Assembly: GCF_023206395.1 (NCBI RefSeq)
Contig: NZ_CP066150.1
Coordinates: 434,001-498,000, forward strand
Length of the DNA: 64,000 nt
Source: Vibrio sp. ED004
GTDB lineage: Bacteria; Pseudomonadota; Gammaproteobacteria; Enterobacterales; Vibrionaceae
Direction of reading: 5' to 3'
The notes beneath the pieces are model-generated. The model saw nothing but the letters and a program-made list of their open reading frames with translations. It was not told the origin of the DNA and did not search any database. The translations under genes and the position numbers were made by a program. This document shows, piece after piece, positions 1 through 8,906 of this stretch (position 1 is the first letter of the stretch; the number at the start of each line of letters is the position of its first letter).

Positions 1-1
1 C

Positions 2-583
2 CTTGTTCCAACGTTGCCTGGCTTTCTTGAACGTTACCCGGGATTAAAAGTCGATTTCAGGCTCTCAGATTCTATGGTCGATCTTGTGGAAGGAGGTTTC
101 GATATTGCGATTCGAATCTCCGAACTGAAAGACTCGACGTTGATCGCCCGAAAGCTCGCAACAGATAAGCGAGTGGTCTGTGCATCTCCAGATTATCTAA
201 TTAAATATGGTAAACCAGTCACACCTCAAGATCTCAACGACCATCAGTGTATTAGCTTGATTGGTTTAGAAAACTGGACCTTCAATACCGAAAGTGGGCC
301 TAAGACGATTAAGGCATCTGGATCGTTCAGGGCTGATAATGGAGAAGCGCTTCGTGATGCTGCTATTGGTGGGATGGGTATCACGGTGACATCAAATTGG
401 TGTGCTTATGAGCAACTTAAAAGCGGTCAACTGATTCAAATATTGGAAGACTACTCTTTAACATCAGAACCTGCGATTTGGGCTGTGTACCCAAGCACAA
501 GGTTGCTTGCACCAAAGGTAAGAGCCTTCATTGACTACTTCTCTGAGTATTATGGTAATCCGCCATATTGGGAACAAAAGTAG
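2..583 (+). CDS. LysR-family transcriptional regulator, C-terminal part
   Basis: The frame is open from the window edge, so the N-terminal winged helix-turn-helix lies outside. What is visible is the periplasmic-binding-protein-like effector domain typical of LysR regulators: it runs through a GGFDIAIR segment (as in CrgA/AaeR-type members), a stretch around IARKLATDKRVVCASPDYL and a C-terminal ALRDAAIGGMGIT motif. The domain ends about where full-length (about 300 aa) LysR proteins end, so the 3' end looks intact. The target is unknown because the divergent partner gene, if any, is outside the window. A terminator hairpin follows directly. Confidence 0.9.
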   Translation, partial: LVPTLPGFLERYPGLKVDFRLSDSMVDLVEGGFDIAIRISELKDSTLIARKLATDKRVVCASPDYLIKYGKPVTPQDLNDHQCISLIGLENWTFNTESGPKTIKASGSFRADNGEALRDAAIGGMGITVTSNWCAYEQLKSGQLIQILEDYSLTSEPAIWAVYPSTRLLAPKVRAFIDYFSEYYGNPPYWEQK

Positions 584-604
584 AGACAAATCGATTTAAC
601 GAAA

Positions 605-646
605 AAGCCCTGCATGACTAACGTATAACATAGTCACGCAGGGCTT
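605..646 (+). terminator. Rho-independent terminator of the LysR gene
   Basis: Arms AAGCCCTGC (605-613) and GCAGGGCTT (638-646) pair and extend inward with one mismatch. The IS starts only a few bases downstream, so the original T-rich tail may have been displaced; a T-run (TTTTTC) occurs just past the right end of the IS. Confidence 0.75.
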
Positions 647-651
647 AATTA

Positions 652-662
652 TATGGTCCGCC
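652..662 (+). repeat. Left inverted repeat of the IS
   Basis: TATGGTCCGCC, the exact reverse complement of 1949-1959. Confidence 0.8.
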
Positions 663-714
663 TCACTCTCAAGCCCTTAAGCTTAGAGTAGGCTCTCAGA
701 ATGAGGTGAACCAT

Positions 715-1726
715 ATGTCTTCTATTCATATTTTAGGTATCGACCTAGGTAAACACTGCTTCCATGCTATCGCACATAACCGTTGTGGGGTGGAGGTGCT
801 TCGTCGTAAATTTAATCGCAATCAACTCTTAATCTTTCTTAGTAAAATAGAACCAACAACTATTGCTTTCGAAGCTTGTGGCGGTGCTCATTGGCTTGCT
901 CGAAAGTGTGGTGAGCTTGGTCATCAACCCCGACTTATTCCTCCTCAGTATGTAAAGCCTTATGTCAAAGGCAATAAAAACGATTTCATCGATGCTTCAG
1001 CGATCGCAGAGGCTGCGAGTCGACCGACCATGAGATTTGTGGCTGTAAAAGTGAAGAGGCTCAAGTCATCGCAGCGATTCATCGAGTCAGAGATAGTTAT
1101 ATCAAGGAGAGAACCGCCACTATGTCGCGGATCGGCGCGATCTTACTTGAGTTTGGCCTTAGCTTTCCCAAAGGGCATGCAAAGATGAAGTCTCTGTTTC
1201 AATGGTTAGCAGAACAAACAGTATCACTACCAAAAGCTTGCTATGTGAATTGATATCTATCCATGAACACTACAAGTACCTCAATGAACAAATCAAAACC
1301 CAAGATATCAAACTTCAAACTATTGTTGATAATAACGAAAGTGCTCAATTATTAAAAACTATCCCTGGAATTGGCGATCTTACCTCCACATTGTGTATTG
1401 CTGATGTAAGCTCTCCGAGTAACTTCACCAATGGCCGCGAGATGGCGGCTTGGTTGGGACTTGTACCAAGGCAATTCTCAACGGGAGGAAATACCAAGCT
1501 ACTTGGTATGAGTAAACGAGGAAATAAGCACCTCAGAACTCTGTTTATCCATGGCGCAAGAGCTGTACTCTCTAGGCTAGAGACGACAGGGAAAGTGTTT
1601 GGAGAGTGGCTTGTGAACCTACGAGCCACCAAACCATTTAATGTAGTGGTAGTTGCATTAGCCAACAAGCTAGTGAGGATAGCTTGGGCGGTGTTATACC
1701 ACCGCCAAGCTTTTAAGGCTGTTTAG
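715..1726 (+). pseudogene. IS110/IS1111-type transposase, two frameshifts
   Basis: The DEDD transposase is split over three frames. The first part (to about 1050) has the N-terminal DEDD domain with IDLGK, FEACGGAHW and KNDFIDASAIAEAASRP. Near 1048-1051 the frame shifts; one extra A in the A-run would restore VAVK-SEEAQV. The middle part (about 1050-1253) reads the spacer and helical region ending in PKACYVN. A second shift near 1250 leads into the C-terminal transposase_20 domain with KTIPGIGDLT and AAWLGLVPRQ. The start ATG at 715 follows GAGGTG at a good spacing; an in-frame GTG lies at 706. With two separate shifts the gene is almost certainly dead, although sequencing error in the A-run cannot be excluded for the first one. 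Confidence 0.85.
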
Positions 1727-1948
1727 CTATAACCAAGTTTGCAACGCCAATGAACGTGATGACAAAAACGGTCAATCGGCCAGATTAAGAACCTGACACA
1801 AAAAATAGCAATCAATGCTTTGGGCTTTTTAAGGATAATCTGGCGCGGATATCATCGTGGAGCTGGGAAGCTAGTGCTCCCAACAAGGACTCCGAATACA
1901 TTAGCGCAAACCAACTCCGTTATTACTTAATTGTAGTTGCAATAACGG
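1727..1948 (+). ncRNA. Structured noncoding end of the IS (possible guide RNA region)
   Basis: This gene-free stretch contains three hairpin-capable pairs: CCAGATTA (1780-1787) with TAATCTGG (1836-1843), GGGAAGC (1865-1871) with GCTCCC (1876-1881), and CCGTTATT (1917-1924) with AATAACGG (1941-1948). In IS1111-type elements the downstream noncoding end is known to encode the RNA that directs insertion. That this region does so here is inference. Confidence 0.4.
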
Positions 1949-1959
1949 GGCGGACCATA
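1949..1959 (-). repeat. Right inverted repeat of the IS
   Basis: GGCGGACCATA, the exact reverse complement of 652-662. Confidence 0.8.
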
Positions 1960-2001
1960 CATTTTTCTTGGAATCAGAAAATCAATTGAGCGTCGCTGTC
2001 A

Positions 2002-2811
2002 TTAAGAAAGTGTTGCTGCGATGATCTCTTCAATTTTAGCGACAACTTGTTGTGACTTATCGCCGTAAATCGCATCTGGGTGCGGATTAGCAAAGGTGTT
2101 GTTGTCGTTATCAAAGTATTGACCACCTGCTTGTGCGAACTCGTCAGACAATGATGCGCGAACAAGAATGTCAGAACCAATGCTTAAGTCGCCGCCGGCA
2201 ATGCCGTACGCGTCTTTCACCATTTTACTGCCCAGTAACGAAGCTGGGTTTACCGCAACAACCATTGGTCCAGCCGAGCCTAACTCTTTCGTCATTTCAC
2301 GAGTCCACATGGTAATCGCAAGTTTGCTTTGTGCGTAAGCCTCACCATCGGAAAGTGGCTTCTTACCTTCTAGCGCTTCGATGTTCACGGCTGCTTGTGC
2401 CGCTGAAGATAGGTTTACCACTCGGCTAGATGCACCTAACACTGGTAGTAGGCGTTTAGTTATGTGGTAAGGTGAAATGGTATTCACAACAAAACGAACA
2501 TCCAAACCATCTTTAGTTATTGGGTGCGGAGTGTTAAATACACCTGCGTTGTTTATCAGAACATCAATTTTATCGTGCTCAGCAATCACTTCGTCAGCTA
2601 ACGCATCTACATCAGACAGAACAGACAAATCTGCCACGTAACTTTGGATTTTCGCTTCGGTAGATATGCCTACAAGTTGCTGCTCTACGTCTTTGAGTTT
2701 GCTTGGGTTACGTCCATGCAATAAAACGTGGTGACCTTGTTGGACAAGTACTTTGGCTGTTTCGAAGCCGATACCATCGGTAGAGCCCGTGATCAAAATA
2801 ACTTTTTGCAT
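2002..2811 (-). CDS. Short-chain dehydrogenase/reductase (SDR)
   Basis: This 269-aa protein is a classical SDR with an NAD(P)-binding Rossmann fold. The nucleotide motif TGSTDGIG lies at residues 8-15, the NNAG motif at 87-90, the catalytic Ser in LSS near 135, and the YxxxK pair at Tyr159/Lys163. The basic HGR after strand 2 (about residues 32-34) suggests NADP(H) preference, which is inference. The C-terminal half resembles retinol-dehydrogenase or WW-oxidoreductase-like SDRs, but the substrate cannot be told. The start ATG is preceded by AAGGA about 9 nt upstream. It stands alone between the IS and the glp genes. Confidence 0.9.
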   Translation of the reverse strand: MQKVILITGSTDGIGFETAKVLVQQGHHVLLHGRNPSKLKDVEQQLVGISTEAKIQSYVADLSVLSDVDALADEVIAEHDKIDVLINNAGVFNTPHPITKDGLDVRFVVNTISPYHITKRLLPVLGASSRVVNLSSAAQAAVNIEALEGKKPLSDGEAYAQSKLAITMWTREMTKELGSAGPMVVAVNPASLLGSKMVKDAYGIAGGDLSIGSDILVRASLSDEFAQAGGQYFDNDNNTFANPHPDAIYGDKSQQVVAKIEEIIAATLS

Positions 2812-2997
2812 GGAATAGATTCCTTATTAAAGCGCTGACATTGCGAGCGTTTTTAAATGTGTTGTTTCGTTGAGATAAAGAATAGCAACCTTTTGTGAAA
2901 TTGATAATCAACCGGATTACTAAAACACTATTTAGTTTTTGTTGAAAATGGAGATGTGAACACAGTCCCAGTCACAGTGAAATAGCAGGCAATAAAA

Positions 2998-3024
2998 AAG
3001 CTTAGCGCGGGGGACACTAAGCTT
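2998..3024 (-). terminator. Terminator of glpD
   Basis: Arms AAGCTTAG and CTAAGCTT (8 bp, perfect) are followed on the minus strand by a T-run. Confidence 0.85.
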
Positions 3025-3067
3025 GATTGTAAACTATGTTCTTGAACCATGTTTAGGCTAGTTGGGG

Positions 3068-4627
3068 TTAGCCTACTTGAGAAAAGCTCACTACTTTGCT
3101 TTGTAGCTTCTCTTTCAGGTAATTTGTCACTTCTTGCTGCTCTGATTCGCTCATGTACAGGCCAAGCTTGGTTCTGCGCCACAAGATGTCTTCGTCGGTC
3201 ATCGCCATCTCTTCATTGATCAAGTAATCGATTTCAACTTGATAAACGCCATGTGCTTCGTTTGAGAATTGGATGCCAAGGTCAGCTTCGCTGTTTGCGC
3301 CATCCAGTAGTTTCCACGTGTAAGTACCAAATTGAGTCACATAGCGAAGCAATAACGCTTCAGAGGCCCAAGGGTATTTAGTGTGGATCATCTTCGCAAG
3401 TTGCTCTCTGCTGCAGCTAAAGTTACCGCCTGGAAGTGTGTCGTTCGCTGTCCATGGTGCACCCATGTTGCTTAAGTGTGGCTCAAGCTTCTTGAGTGCC
3501 GCTTCGCCTAGCTTACGGTAAGTGGTTAGTTTGCCACCGAAGATCGAAAGTAGTGGTGCTTGATCCAGCTCTGCGTCTAATTCCAAGGTGTAATCACGAG
3601 TGATCGCTTGTGGTGAATCAGATTCATCGTCACAAAGCGGTCTTACGCCACTGTATGTCCAAACCACGTCTTCACGACCAAGTTGTTTCACAAAGTGTTG
3701 GTTAACGATATCAATCAAGTAATCCACTTCGACATCATCAATGGCTACTTTACGAGGGTCGCCTTTGTATTCAAGGTCGGTAGTACCGATGATCGAGAAC
3801 TTATCTAGGTAAGGGATCATGAACACAATGCGATTGTCTTTGTTTTGCAGAATGTACGCTTGTGGTTCGTCGTGAATACGCGGCACAACAATGTGAGAAC
3901 CTTTGATCAAACGAATATTACGAGGCGAAGCCTGCTCTAATCCATCATCAAAGAATTGCTTAACCCAAGGGCCTGCTGCATTCACTAGCGCTTTTGCTTT
4001 ACGTTCAAAACGTTGGTTTGTCATGACATCAAGGATCGTCACATGCCAGATACCGCCTTCACGGTGCGCTTTTTCAACTCGGCAGTAGTTACGAACTTCT
4101 GCGTTGTTCTCTTTCGCCGCTAACACGTTGAGCAATACCATGCGCGCATCATCTACCCAGCAATCTGAGTATTCGAAACCTGTTTTCATTTCTGGCTTCA
4201 GTAAACCTGATTTCGCCAAGTTCACGGTTTTACTGCCAGGAAGCGTGGTGCGTTTACCCAAGTTATCGTAAAGGAATAGGCCACAGCGGATCATCCAAGC
4301 TGGGCGTAAAAATGGTCGATGAGGTAAACGGAAACGCATTGGTTGAGCAACGTGAGGTGCTTTTCTTAGCAAGACTTCGCGTTCTGCAAGCGCTTCCGAA
4401 ACCAAACGAAACTCGTAATGTTCAAGGTAACGTAAACCACCGTGGATCAGTTTTGAACTTGCAGATGAAGTAGCAGAAGCAAAGTCATTTGCTTCGTATA
4501 AGCCAACGTTGAGACCACGACCTGCTGCATCTGCCGCGATGCCTGCACCATTGATGCCGCCGCCAATCACGATCAAGTCTAAAGTGGAAGATGTACTGTT
4601 GTTTGAATTATTTTGTTGAGCACTCAT
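3068..4627 (-). CDS. glpD: Aerobic glycerol-3-phosphate dehydrogenase
   Basis: GlpD oxidises sn-glycerol 3-phosphate to dihydroxyacetone phosphate at the inner membrane and passes electrons to quinone. The 519-aa protein has the FAD-binding GGGINGAG motif at about residues 22-29, the family-typical SSKLIHGGLRYLE and RLIKGSHIVVPR segments, GTTDLEYKGDP, and a C-terminal domain with RRTKLGL. Length matches the family (about 500 aa); the first 15 residues are Asn/Ser-rich and extra. It is transcribed from its own promoter downstream of glpR, and the upstream region contains GlpR half-site-like repeats, so induction by glycerol 3-phosphate through GlpR is expected. It completes the glp set with glpK and glpF. 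Confidence 0.97.
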   Translation of the reverse strand: MSAQQNNSNNSTSSTLDLIVIGGGINGAGIAADAAGRGLNVGLYEANDFASATSSASSKLIHGGLRYLEHYEFRLVSEALAEREVLLRKAPHVAQPMRFRLPHRPFLRPAWMIRCGLFLYDNLGKRTTLPGSKTVNLAKSGLLKPEMKTGFEYSDCWVDDARMVLLNVLAAKENNAEVRNYCRVEKAHREGGIWHVTILDVMTNQRFERKAKALVNAAGPWVKQFFDDGLEQASPRNIRLIKGSHIVVPRIHDEPQAYILQNKDNRIVFMIPYLDKFSIIGTTDLEYKGDPRKVAIDDVEVDYLIDIVNQHFVKQLGREDVVWTYSGVRPLCDDESDSPQAITRDYTLELDAELDQAPLLSIFGGKLTTYRKLGEAALKKLEPHLSNMGAPWTANDTLPGGNFSCSREQLAKMIHTKYPWASEALLLRYVTQFGTYTWKLLDGANSEADLGIQFSNEAHGVYQVEIDYLINEEMAMTDEDILWRRTKLGLYMSESEQQEVTNYLKEKLQSKVVSFSQVG

Positions 4628-4649
4628 GATTTTGACCTCTTTCTGAGCG

Positions 4650-4669
4650 AACGAGCATTTTAGAACATA
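4650..4669 (-). promoter_or_regulatory. Candidate GlpR operator upstream of glpD
   Basis: AACGAGCATT (4650-4659) fits the reverse complement of the known GlpR half-site WATKYTCGWW exactly, and the next 10 bp TTAGAACATA fits at 9 of 10 positions. The two lie in tandem, same orientation, one helical turn apart. Further partial matches are at 4718-4727 and 4736-4745. The consensus is established for E. coli; use here is inferred. Confidence 0.5.
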
Positions 4670-4749
4670 AGTGAATCCTATCTTAACTTTCGTTTGCGGT
4701 CATTTATTATTTTCGTTTATGCGCGTTTTATGTGATTTGAGCATAAAAA

Positions 4750-4775
4750 AACCTCTGCTTATGAAAGCAGAGGTT
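4750..4775 (-). terminator. Hairpin terminator upstream of glpD
   Basis: AACCTCTGCTT (4750-4760) pairs with AAGCAGAGGTT (4765-4775), loop of 4, followed by a T-run on the minus strand only. It lies between glpR and glpD and probably insulates glpD from upstream read-through. Confidence 0.75.
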
Positions 4776-4843
4776 CAAATAAAACTTATTCGAGCATAGA
4801 AGTGACACGAACAGGGATCAAGTATTGTTGGTTCAGTTACTAA

Positions 4844-4887
4844 AAAAGCCAGCTATCGATAAGTGTTTATCAATAGAACTGGCTTTT
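4844..4887 (-). terminator. Terminator of glpR
   Basis: AAAAGCCAG (4844-4852) pairs with CTGGCTTTT (4879-4887); A/T runs on both sides make it bidirectional. It is the first of two hairpins after glpR. Confidence 0.75.
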
Positions 4888-4958
4888 GATTGCTCACGAA
4901 TGCGAGTGCTTACCTAGCTCGACTCAAACCAATTTAATCTAACTTGGCTTCATAGAGA

Positions 4959-5750
4959 CTATTCACTGAGTGTTGAAGGCTGAGCGGTATCGATGACTTC
5001 TAATGGAATGTCTGAATCTTTAAGGATGTTGAGAATCTCTTCCGGAGGCTGCTTATTAGTAAATACCATGTGTGCCTGAGAGATATTACCAAGCTTAACC
5101 ATCGCATTACGGCCAAACTTAGTGTGGTCGACAGCTAAGAAGATACTGCGGCTGTTTTCTATGATGGCTTGTTTCACTCGAACTTCGTGATAGTCAAAAT
5201 CGAGCAGTGAGCCGTCAAAGTCGATACCACTGATCCCTAATATACCGAAATCAAGGCGGAATTGCTTTACGAAATCGAGTGTCGCTTCACCGACAATACC
5301 ACCATCGCGGTTACGTACTTCACCGCCCGCCAAGATAACCTTGATCTCTGGGTTCGGTAGAAGGATGCTCGCCACGTTAATGTTGTTGGTGACAACTCTT
5401 AACTGTTTGTGATTTTTGTTGAGTGCACGGGCAACCGATTCTGGCGTGGTACCGATATCAACAAACAAAGTCGCGCCATCTGGGATGTGTTTGACCAGTT
5501 CATCGGCAATCACGTCTTTTTCGTTGAAATTAAGCGCTTTGCGCGTGTTATACGAGGTGTTTTCTGAGCTTAAAGGAATCGTAGCACCACCATGATAGCG
5601 ACGGATTTTGTTGCTATCGGCCAGTTCGTTGAGGTCTCGTCTGATGGTTTGTGGGCTGACATCGAACTTTTCAACGAGCTCATCGGTACTCACATATCCT
5701 TGTGTTTTAACCAGGTCTACAATCTGCTGGTGTCTTGGTATCTGCTTCAC
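4959..5750 (-). CDS. glpR: Glycerol-3-phosphate regulon repressor (DeoR family)
   Basis: GlpR represses the glycerol genes and is released by glycerol 3-phosphate. The 263-aa protein has an N-terminal DeoR helix-turn-helix (about residues 19-40, VSTDELVEKFDVSPQTIRRDL) and the sugar-phosphate sensor domain with FVDIGTTPESVA, VVTNNINVA, LAGGEVRNRDGGIVGEATLDF and DHTKFGRNAMV, nearly the same as the E. coli GlpR segments. Translation starts at a GTG at 5750; the first residues MKQIPRHQQIVDLVK align with E. coli GlpR, which supports that start. It lies between glpD and glpK-glpF, all on the same strand. Confidence 0.95.
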   Translation of the reverse strand: MKQIPRHQQIVDLVKTQGYVSTDELVEKFDVSPQTIRRDLNELADSNKIRRYHGGATIPLSSENTSYNTRKALNFNEKDVIADELVKHIPDGATLFVDIGTTPESVARALNKNHKQLRVVTNNINVASILLPNPEIKVILAGGEVRNRDGGIVGEATLDFVKQFRLDFGILGISGIDFDGSLLDFDYHEVRVKQAIIENSRSIFLAVDHTKFGRNAMVKLGNISQAHMVFTNKQPPEEILNILKDSDIPLEVIDTAQPSTLSE

Positions 5751-5917
5751 TTAACTTACCACTCCCTGCACGCCAAAGGCTCTAGCGTGTCAAAATCGAA
5801 AATATAAACTCGCGCTATTGTGCTCGAATTGACGAAGAGAGAGAAGTAATGATGGTAAGGAATCATGTCTAAACCGCAAAAACGGTGCTCGTAACGTAAG
5901 ATTTGAGCCTGAAACGC

Positions 5918-5946
5918 AAAAAAGAGCACAAAATAGTGCTCTTTTT
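5918..5946 (-). terminator. Terminator of glpFK
   Basis: AAAAAGAGCAC pairs with GTGCTCTTTTT with a 6-nt loop and A/T runs on both sides. It closes the glpF-glpK transcript. Confidence 0.9.
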
Positions 5947-6025
5947 AGTTTCGTTTACTGAGGTTCGAACAATCTAATCAACTATGAAGGGATTATTCGT
6001 GCTCCTCTGTTAACTCTCGCTTAAA

Positions 6026-7546
6026 TTACTCTTCGTCGTCATCGTGCAGTTCAGACCAAACCTGAGCACACTTGATAGCACGCTTCCAGCCTTTGTAACG
6101 GCGGTTACGCTTCTCTTCGTCGTGGTGTGGCATGAAGGTACGGTCTAGAACGGCTTTGTCTTGAAGCTCGTCGATGCTGTCCCAGAAACCAACCGCTAAG
6201 CCTGCAAGGTAAGCCGCACCCAGAGCTGTTACTTCCGTTACTTCAGGGCGGTGAACTTCAGTATCCAGCACGTCTGATTGGAATTGCATTAGGAAGTTGT
6301 TCGCTACTGCGCCGCCATCAACACGTAGGTTTGCTAGCTTGATACCAGAGTCAGCTTGCATTGCGTCAAGTACGTCACGAGTTTGGTAAGCAATACCTTC
6401 CAGCGTTGCACGGATGATGTGGTTAGAGTTGACACCACGAGTTAGGCCGACAATCGTACCGCGAGCATAAGCATCCCAGTAGGGTGCGCCTAGGCCAGTA
6501 AATGCAGGAACCACGTAAACGCCGTTTGAAGAGTCTACTTTGGTTGCGAAGTACTCAGAGTCTTCTGCGCCAGCCAGCAGCTTCATTTCATCACGTAGCC
6601 ATTGGATTGATGCACCGCCCATGAATACTGCACCTTCCAGTGCGTATGCAGGTTCACCTTTAGGGCCGCATGCCAGTGTTGTTAACAGGCCGTTTTTCGA
6701 GGTTACTTTCTCTTGACCAGTGTTCATTAGAAGGAAACAACCCGTGCCGTAAGTATTCTTCGCTTGGCCAGCTTCTACACACATTTGACCGTAAAGTGCA
6801 GCTTGTTGGTCACCCGCAATACCCGCGATTGGGATACGAGTACCGCCTTTACCACCAAGGTTCGTTTGACCGTATACTTCTGAAGAGCGTTTTACTTCTG
6901 GCATCATGACTGCTGGAATGCCCATTTCATCAAGCAGCTTCTGGTCCCAGCATAGGTCGTTGATGTTAAATAACATAGTACGAGACGCGTTAGTGTAATC
7001 CGTAACGTGTACACGTCCTTGAGTCATCTTCCAAACCAACCAAGTATCAACCGTACCGAATAGCAATTTGCCTGCTTCAGCGTCTTCGCGAGCACCTTCA
7101 ACGTTGTCTAGAATCCATTTTACTTTTGTACCTGAGAAATACGGGTCAAGGACTAAGCCAGTATTGTCACGTACGTAGTCTTCTAGGCCACGTGCTTTTA
7201 GGTCTTCACAGATGTCTGCTGTACGGCGACACTGCCATACGATTGCGTTGTAAACCGGTTTGCCTGTTTCTTTGTTCCAAACAATGGTGGTTTCACGTTG
7301 GTTAGTGATACCAATACCCGCTAGTTCGTCGCTGCGAATGCCTGCTTTAGCAAGTGCTTCAACCAATGTAGAGCTTTGAGTTGCCCAGATTTCCATTGGA
7401 TCATGCTCAACCCAGCCCGCTTTCGGGTAGATTTGAGTAAATTCTCGTTGAGAAGAGCTTACGATGTTTGCATCGTGGTCGAGGATTACAGCGCGAGAGC
7501 TTGTGGTGCCTTGGTCTAGGGCAACAATGTATTTTTGCTCGGTCAT
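6026..7546 (-). CDS. glpK: Glycerol kinase
   Basis: GlpK phosphorylates glycerol with ATP to sn-glycerol 3-phosphate in the cytoplasm. The 506-aa protein is a full-length FGGY kinase: the phosphate-binding loop DQGTTSSRA is at residues 11-19, followed by [38 protein letters not shown] and the C-terminal FGGY signatures [16 protein letters not shown] and [12 protein letters not shown]. It lies 60 bp downstream of glpF and is probably cotranscribed with it, so uptake and trapping of glycerol are coupled. Confidence 0.98.
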   Translation of the reverse strand: MTEQKYIVALDQGTTSSRAVILDHDANIVSSSQREFTQIYPKAGWVEHDPMEIWATQSSTLVEALAKAGIRSDELAGIGITNQRETTIVWNKETGKPVYNAIVWQCRRTADICEDLKARGLEDYVRDNTGLVLDPYFSGTKVKWILDNVEGAREDAEAGKLLFGTVDTWLVWKMTQGRVHVTDYTNASRTMLFNINDLCWDQKLLDEMGIPAVMMPEVKRSSEVYGQTNLGGKGGTRIPIAGIAGDQQAALYGQMCVEAGQAKNTYGTGCFLLMNTGQEKVTSKNGLLTTLACGPKGEPAYALEGAVFMGGASIQWLRDEMKLLAGAEDSEYFATKVDSSNGVYVVPAFTGLGAPYWDAYARGTIVGLTRGVNSNHIIRATLEGIAYQTRDVLDAMQADSGIKLANLRVDGGAVANNFLMQFQSDVLDTEVHRPEVTEVTALGAAYLAGLAVGFWDSIDELQDKAVLDRTFMPHHDEEKRNRRYKGWKRAIKCAQVWSELHDDDEE

Positions 7547-7605
7547 GGTAAGAATCCTTTTTCTTTTGTTATTTATATTTTAGTAAATGTAGGGTCGCTT
7601 AGCGA

Positions 7606-8460
7606 TTAAGCTTGAGCTTGTTCAGCTTCTTCTGTTGTTTCACATTGGTTTGGAATTGTGCAGCCTTGGCCTTCTACTGGTAGGTAAGCACCGATAACAC
7701 GTGGGTACAACCAACCGCCAAAACACGCACCAGCAATTGGAGCAAGAATTGGAACGATGAAGTAAGGAATATCACGAGCACCGCTCAATGCGAAATCCCA
7801 ACCTGCAAAGTAAGCGAAAAGTTTTGGTCCGAAGTCACGAGCAGGGTTCATTGCGAAGCCAGTTAGTGGACCTAAAGAACCACCAATTACCGCGATAAGA
7901 ATACCGATCAGCAGTGGGTTCATCGCGCCGCGAGATGCGCCATTGTTCTCATCACCTAGCGCTAAAATGGCAAACATCAACACAGCTGTAATCACGAATT
8001 CCACAGCAAAAGCGCCGAAGAAAGAGAGTGAAGCATGTGGGTAAGTCGAGAAGATACCAGCGGTTGATAGTGCGTCTTGGCTGCTACGAACGAAGTTATG
8101 TGCGATTTCGTAGTCAGTGAATAGGTTGCTGTACAGGCTATAAACCAATGCCGCAGAACAGAATGCGCCAAGTAGCTGAGAAATGATGTAAGGCACAACT
8201 TTCGCCTTATCAAAGCCATGGAACATGGCCAGTGCGATGGTAACTGCAGGGTTTATGTGTGCGCCAGAAACGCCAGCTGTACAGTAAATTGCGATAGCGA
8301 CACCGAAGCCCCAGATGATGCTGATTTCCCATTGCCCGAATGTTGCACCAGTGAGTACCAGTGCTGCCACACAGCCAACGCCAAAAAATATGAGTAGTCC
8401 TGTTCCTATAAATTCGGCCAAGCATTGCCCAAATAAAGAGGGGTGTTTGTTTGTTGTCAT
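7606..8460 (-). CDS. glpF: Glycerol uptake facilitator (aquaglyceroporin)
   Basis: GlpF is an inner-membrane channel for glycerol. The protein has six membrane segments and two half-helices with the pore motifs NPA at residues 70-72 and NPAR at 205-208. The wide-pore residue D after the second motif (NPARDFGP) is typical of glycerol rather than water channels. I chose the ATG at 8460 (284 aa) because AAGGA sits 7 nt upstream; an in-frame ATG at 8493 would add 11 residues without a comparable ribosome site. It is first in the glpF-glpK operon. Confidence 0.95.
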   Translation of the reverse strand: MTTNKHPSLFGQCLAEFIGTGLLIFFGVGCVAALVLTGATFGQWEISIIWGFGVAIAIYCTAGVSGAHINPAVTIALAMFHGFDKAKVVPYIISQLLGAFCSAALVYSLYSNLFTDYEIAHNFVRSSQDALSTAGIFSTYPHASLSFFGAFAVEFVITAVLMFAILALGDENNGASRGAMNPLLIGILIAVIGGSLGPLTGFAMNPARDFGPKLFAYFAGWDFALSGARDIPYFIVPILAPIAGACFGGWLYPRVIGAYLPVEGQGCTIPNQCETTEEAEQAQA

Positions 8461-8517
8461 GTTCGAGTCCTTGTTAGTTTGCTTATCTAGCACATGTATT
8501 GTGCATAAATTTGCGAA

Positions 8518-8558
8518 CTCGAAAATAAACGAACATTAAAAGTGAGCGTTTGAGCATA
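8518..8558 (-). promoter_or_regulatory. Candidate GlpR operators upstream of glpFK
   Basis: CTCGAAAATA (8518-8527) and AACGAACATT (8528-8537) are tandem matches (9 and 10 of 10) to the GlpR half-site complement, and TTTGAGCATA (8549-8558) matches 9 of 10. Farther upstream TGCTCGAATTGA occurs at 8634-8645 and again at 5821-5832 upstream of glpR. The rest of the 8461-8831 gap shows no gene. Confidence 0.5.
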
Positions 8559-8831
8559 AAATTGTTAACTAAAGTCACTTGAAATGTTAATCCGAACACT
8601 TTTGTTCGAAAAAGAAGCTCGCATGAACGTCATTGCTCGAATTGATGTGTTTCGAGGCCGCTAAAATTACCTGTATGTAAACGGATGCACAACTGGTACG
8701 AGGAGTTTCTGTTTAGATTTGTGATGCTACTTCGTGAGTGGTTGATTATTAGACTTAATTAGGACGGGTTGTGTGATGTTTTTGCTATGTAACAAGGGCG
8801 TTAATCAATGAGCTTATATGCATAAATGAAT

Positions 8832-8863
8832 AAACTGCCAACTAAGTTGTAGTTTGGCAGTTT
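8832..8863 (-). terminator. Terminator of the PACE efflux gene
   Basis: AAACTGCCAA (8832-8841) pairs with TTGGCAGTTT (8854-8863); the minus strand continues ATTCATTT, a weak T-rich tail. Confidence 0.65.
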
Positions 8864-8906
8864 CAATTTAGGTGTTTGTTCTAGTTACATGCTACGAACT
8901 GGAGCT

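Larger units (their letters stand above)
652..1959 (+). mobile_element. IS110 family (IS1111-type) insertion sequence, decayed
   Basis: The element is bounded by an 11-bp inverted repeat, TATGGTCCGCC at 652-662 and its complement at 1949-1959. Between them lies a DEDD-type transposase. IS1111-type elements carry subterminal inverted repeats and a long noncoding end downstream of the transposase; both are seen here (about 50 bp upstream, about 230 bp downstream). Exact ends may lie a few bases outside the repeats. The transposase is frameshifted twice, so the copy is probably immobile by itself. Confidence 0.8.

Noticed and set aside
1345..1668. Reverse-strand frame inside the transposase
   Set aside because: It is the antisense of a well-conserved transposase domain and its product has no recognisable features.
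5843..5872. Leader peptide upstream of glpR
   Set aside because: A seven-codon frame in the wrong direction relative to both glp transcripts; no support.
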